A stretch of DNA of 7,300 bases from Betaproteobacteria bacterium (GTDB lineage Bacteria; Pseudomonadota; Gammaproteobacteria; Burkholderiales; SG8-39): assembly GCA_012274205.1 (NCBI GenBank), contig JAAOZY010000010.1, forward strand, positions 1 through 7,300, read 5' to 3'. The notes beneath the pieces were generated by a model. That model was not told where the DNA came from. It searched no databases and was given only the letters and a program-made list of their open reading frames with translations. Made by a program: the position numbers and the translations under genes. Positions 4,879 through 7,300 of this stretch are shown here, piece by piece. Within the stretch, counting starts at the first letter, position 1. Every line of letters starts with the position of its first letter.

Positions 4879-6342
4879 ATGTCCGCCACACCACTTCCCG
4901 GCTCGCGCCTGCTGCCCGCGGCGCTGCAGTCCGTCGGCGGCTTCTTGCTCGACGATCCGCGCCGCGCCCTGGCCCTGGCCGTCGCGCTGGTCGGATTGAT
5001 CGCGCTGGCCGACTACGCCACCGGCTATGCCGTGCGGCTGGCGCTGCTCTATCTGTTGCCGGTATTCATCGCGGCCTGGACCGCGGGCCGGCTTGCCGGC
5101 GCGTCGATCGCCGCACTGGCCACGCTGTCGTGGATGGTCATGTTCCATTCCGTCAATCCCTATACGGTCGCGCTGTATTTCTACTGGGAGGGCGCGGTGC
5201 TGTTCTGCACGCTGCAGATTTTTGCGCTGGCGGTCGCACGCGTGCGCCGCGCGCTCGAGAGCGCCGATGAGCGCTTCGTCACCGTACTCGAAGAACTGGA
5301 AGCCGCAGTTTACGTCAACGACATGGACGACGGCAGGATGCTGTACGCCAACCGCCGCTTCAGCGACTTTTTCGGCATCGACGCGCAGAGCGGGAACGCG
5401 CGCGATTTCGAAAACGCATTCGAGGTCGCTCCGGCCGATTTCTTTGCCCGGGCCGCGGACGCCAAGGACGGCTCGCTTGCGCTGAAGGGGGAGTTCCGCG
5501 AGCCGGCGAACGATCGCTGGTTCCTCGTTCACGCGCGCTCGGTGGGCTGGGTCGACGGGCGCAGGGTCAGCCTGAAGATCATTGCCGACATTTCCGAAGC
5601 GAAGCAGGCGGAGCGGGCAAGCCGGCAGCAGATGGAGAAGCTGCAGCTGAGCGCCAAACTGATCACCATCGGCGAAATGGCCTCGTCTCTCGCGCACGAG
5701 CTGAACCAGCCCCTGACCGCCATCGCCAGCTACAATCAAGGCTGCGTGCGCATGCTGCGCTCCGGCAGCTTCGACACCGGGGAGTTGCTCGGTTTCATGG
5801 AAAAATGCGCGGCGCAGGCGGTGCGCGCGGGCGGCATCATCAACCGCATGCGCGAATTCGTGCGCAAGCGGGAACCCCTGCGCAGCACCCACGAACTCAA
5901 GACTATCATCGCCGGGACGGTGCAGATGATCGCGATGGAGGCGGAAAAGGCCGCGGTGGAAGTGCTGACGGATTTGGCGCCGTCGCTGCCGCCGGTGCTG
6001 GTCGATGCAATCATGATCGAGCAGGTGTTGCTCAACCTCGCCAGGAATTCCATGGAAGCGATGCAGCAGACCGGCGGCGAAGCGAGAGTGCTGCGAATCA
6101 GCTGCGCGCAGGACAGCGACGCGATGCTGCGGGTATCGGTGCGCGACAGCGGGCCCGGCATTCCCGCGCAGGTCGCCGCAAATCTCTACACGCCTTTTTT
6201 CAGCACCAAGGAAAGCGGCATGGGCATCGGCCTGAACATCAGCCGTTCGATCATCGAGTTTCACGGCGGCAGGCTCTGGCATGAGCCCGGCGCGGAGCGC
6301 GGCTGCGTGTTTCATTTCACGCTCCCGACCGAACCGGCATGA
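4879..6342 (+). CDS. Membrane-anchored PAS sensor histidine kinase
   Basis: The protein has 487 aa. Residues about 30-121 hold three or four membrane helices, with LALLYLLPVFIAAWTAGRLAG at 54-74 typical of integral sensory anchors. A PAS-like domain spans about 128-240, followed by a short coiled linker rich in A, E, Q and K. The HisKA dimerisation domain carries the phosphoacceptor His273 in SSLAHELNQPLTAI (269-282). The HATPase_c domain has N-box residues in LNLARNSMEAM (385-395), G1 DSGPGIP (423-429) and G2 SGMGIGLNISRSI (446-458), so all catalytic boxes are intact. The HELNQPL form is that of FixL/TodS/TtrS-like kinases that pair with FixJ-type regulators. The signal is unknown; I see no clear haem- or flavin-binding residue. 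The start lacks a visible Shine-Dalgarno. The frame is continuous with the YihY-family gene, separated only by its stop and 22 open codons with no start, so ATG 4879 is the only reasonable start. Confidence 0.95.
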   Translation: MSATPLPGSRLLPAALQSVGGFLLDDPRRALALAVALVGLIALADYATGYAVRLALLYLLPVFIAAWTAGRLAGASIAALATLSWMVMFHSVNPYTVALYFYWEGAVLFCTLQIFALAVARVRRALESADERFVTVLEELEAAVYVNDMDDGRMLYANRRFSDFFGIDAQSGNARDFENAFEVAPADFFARAADAKDGSLALKGEFREPANDRWFLVHARSVGWVDGRRVSLKIIADISEAKQAERASRQQMEKLQLSAKLITIGEMASSLAHELNQPLTAIASYNQGCVRMLRSGSFDTGELLGFMEKCAAQAVRAGGIINRMREFVRKREPLRSTHELKTIIAGTVQMIAMEAEKAAVEVLTDLAPSLPPVLVDAIMIEQVLLNLARNSMEAMQQTGGEARVLRISCAQDSDAMLRVSVRDSGPGIPAQVAANLYTPFFSTKESGMGIGLNISRSIIEFHGGRLWHEPGAERGCVFHFTLPTEPA

Positions 6343-6998
6343 ACGCCGCCGCAACTCAGCAGGTGTTTCTCGTCGACGACGACGAGGCGGTACGTGACGC
6401 GATGCATTTGATGCTCAGCGTGAGCGGGCTGCGGGTGCGCTCCTTCGCTTCGGCCGAGAGCTTCCTCGAATATTACCTGCCCGAATATTCGGGCTGCCTG
6501 CTGCTCGACATCCGCATGCCCGGGATGAGCGGGCTGAAGCTGCAGCAAGTGCTGCAGGCGCGCAACATCCGGCTGCCGATCATATTCATCACCGCCCACG
6601 GCGACATTCCGACCGCGGTGGATGCGGTAAAGCGCGGTGCGGTGGAGTTCATCGAGAAACCATTCGACGATTACCGGCTGCTGTGCCTGACGCTGGATGC
6701 GCTGGAACTCGACGCGCAGACCCACCGCGAGCGGATGGCGCAGGCGGCGCTCGAGGCGCGGCTTGCCGCCCTCACGCGGCGCGAGCGCCAGGTACTCGAC
6801 AAGATACTCGCCGGCAAGAGCAACGCGGCGACTGCGGAGGAACTGTTCATCAGCAACAGGACCGTCGAATTCCATCGCCACCGGATCATGCAGAGGCTCG
6901 AAGTTGGCACACTCGGCGAACTGTTCCGCCTGTGCCTGGGCGGCCGCACGGCTGAGCCCGCCCCCGGTCCGGACAGCACGGCGCCGCGTCAAATCTAA
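6339..6998 (+). CDS. FixJ/LuxR-type two-component response regulator
   Basis: The protein has 219 aa and is the likely partner of the kinase, because its ATG overlaps that gene's TGA stop in ATGA. The receiver domain (about 8-120) has acidic residues D13-D15, the phosphoacceptor Asp57 in LLLDIRMPGMSG (54-65), Thr85 in IFITAHGD and Lys107 in EKPFDD; all key residues are present. The C-terminal LuxR/NarL-type helix-turn-helix (about 145-190) reads LTRRERQVLDKILAGKSN, then FISNRTVEFHRHRIMQRL as the recognition region. In this group phosphorylation of the Asp promotes dimerisation and DNA binding, usually activating transcription. Typical FixJ-like proteins have N-K-x-I-A before the recognition helix where this one has N-A-A-T-A. 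A short Pro/Ala-rich tail follows (203-219). The target is unknown; the gene starting at 7291 is the nearest candidate. Confidence 0.95.
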   Translation: MNAAATQQVFLVDDDEAVRDAMHLMLSVSGLRVRSFASAESFLEYYLPEYSGCLLLDIRMPGMSGLKLQQVLQARNIRLPIIFITAHGDIPTAVDAVKRGAVEFIEKPFDDYRLLCLTLDALELDAQTHRERMAQAALEARLAALTRRERQVLDKILAGKSNAATAEELFISNRTVEFHRHRIMQRLEVGTLGELFRLCLGGRTAEPAPGPDSTAPRQI

Positions 6999-7290
6999 CT
7001 GAGCTGCCCCCCGCCAGCGACTTCGGGCTGGTACTGGTTCAGGCCCCGGGTACGGCGGCCTCGCTTACGTCCAGCTTACACCGCCACCCCGGAAACTAGG
7101 GTCTGCCACAGTAGCAGGCAAAGCATCGCTCCACCTAGTATTTGTCTTCAAAGCCGGCTTTCGAATGCGGCAAACGGCGGGCTGCCGCCAGCTGAGGAGA
7201 ACATCTCAAAACAAGACCGAGGCGCGGGCGCATCGGCGCTGCATGCCGGTCGGCGAAGAAGTTTCCAAGAGCCCACAAAAGGAGGCAATC
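6999..7290 (+). other. 292-base non-coding leader between the regulator and the next gene
   Basis: I see no gene, tRNA or open frame of note on either strand. Visible elements are a weak hairpin CCAGC/GCTGG (7014-7018 with 7027-7031, no T-tract), two GGTAC words (7030-7034, 7049-7053), two GCTTAC words exactly 11 bases apart (7063-7068, 7074-7079), the ACTAGG/CCTAGT inverted pair listed separately, a perfect 12-base palindrome AAAGCCGGCTTT (7150-7161) and a tight hairpin GGCGG-gctg-CCGCC (7176-7189). GAGGAGA at 7194-7200 looks like a Shine-Dalgarno but has no start codon at the right distance. TAGTAT (7136-7141) could be a -10 but lacks a -35. The density of symmetric elements suggests a regulated promoter and long 5' leader. 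Confidence 0.55.
7095..7139 (+). promoter_or_regulatory. Inverted ACTAGG/CCTAGT pair, candidate regulator-binding sites
   Basis: ACTAGG (7095-7100) and CCTAGT (7134-7139) are exact reverse complements with centres 39 bases apart, close to four helical turns at 10.5 bp per turn; with one flanking mismatch tolerated, the match extends by two bases on the outer side (AAACTAGG against ATACTAGG). CCTAGT overlaps a possible -10 TAGTAT (7136-7141). Placement just after a FixJ-type regulator gene makes operator function plausible, but no known consensus is claimed. CTAG is rare in many proteobacterial genomes, which makes the two occurrences more notable. Confidence 0.3.
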
Positions 7291-7300
7291 GTGTCTGAAG
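7291..7300 (+). CDS. Start of a further gene (only first codons, partial)
   Basis: GTG at 7291 followed by TCT GAA gives an N-terminus M-S-E, preceded by the strongest Shine-Dalgarno in the window, AAAAGGAGG (7277-7285), five bases upstream. An in-frame ATG at 7243 would add 16 residues (MPVGEEVSKSPQKEAI) but has no comparable ribosome site. Too little is inside the window to name the product. Confidence 0.6.

Noticed and set aside
4804..6354. 516-codon minus-strand open frame opposite the histidine kinase
   Set aside because: It is the mirror of a complete kinase with all catalytic boxes. Its composition (His, Arg, Gln, Ala) is typical of antisense shadows in GC-rich DNA.
7014..7031. Rho-independent terminator after the response regulator
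   Set aside because: The stem is only 5 bp with an 8-base loop and no T-tract follows.
7028..7046. Sigma-54 promoter or tRNA T-arm near GGTACTGGTTCAGGCC
   Set aside because: Spacing and the -12 element do not fit TGGCAC-N5-TTGCA, and no cloverleaf can be drawn around the GGTTCA.

Overview
The window is a high-GC stretch in which every supported gene lies on the + strand. Codon use is strongly G/C-ending, and the gene families (an RsmE of proteobacterial type, periplasmic DsrE-like protein, TlpA thioredoxin, YihY with a C-terminal extension, FixL/FixJ-style two-component pair) suggest a free-living proteobacterium. A betaproteobacterium is my best guess, from family resemblance only. I see no mobile element, phage gene, CRISPR array, tRNA or rRNA.

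Layout. Positions 1-183 hold the C-terminus of a UxaA-family (altronate/galactarate-type) dehydratase. Its stop overlaps the start of a secreted, cysteine-rich DUF4189 protein (183-641), and a 39-bp unit is tandemly duplicated exactly across this junction. rsmE (652-1401), the 16S rRNA m3U1498 methyltransferase, follows after 10 bases. A 178-base gap then leads to a set of three exported proteins: a DsrE-like protein (1580-2089), an unrecognised two-cysteine protein (2203-2769) and a TlpA-type thioredoxin with WCPPC (2759-3295, overlapping the unknown gene by 11 bases). A YihY/BrkB-family membrane protein with a cytoplasmic C-terminal domain (3430-4812) comes next. It is followed by a membrane-anchored PAS histidine kinase (4879-6342) and a FixJ-type response regulator (6339-6998) whose start overlaps the kinase stop in ATGA. 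The last 300 bases are a non-coding leader, rich in small symmetric elements, that ends in a strong ribosome binding site and the first codons of another gene (GTG at 7291).

Function. The DsrE-like/unknown/TlpA set looks like a small periplasmic thiol or sulfur module. The kinase-regulator pair is a complete phosphorelay, and its most obvious candidate target is the gene starting at 7291, because the space between them is unusually long and holds an inverted ACTAGG/CCTAGT pair. Extended -10-like motifs (TGnTAnnnT) lie 69-90 bases upstream of three transcription units: the DsrE-like gene, yihY and the kinase.

The most notable items are the junction duplication, the three-gene exported cassette with its unnamed middle member, and the regulatory-looking leader at the right edge. 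Nothing here is proof of a new system; the cassette is the best candidate.
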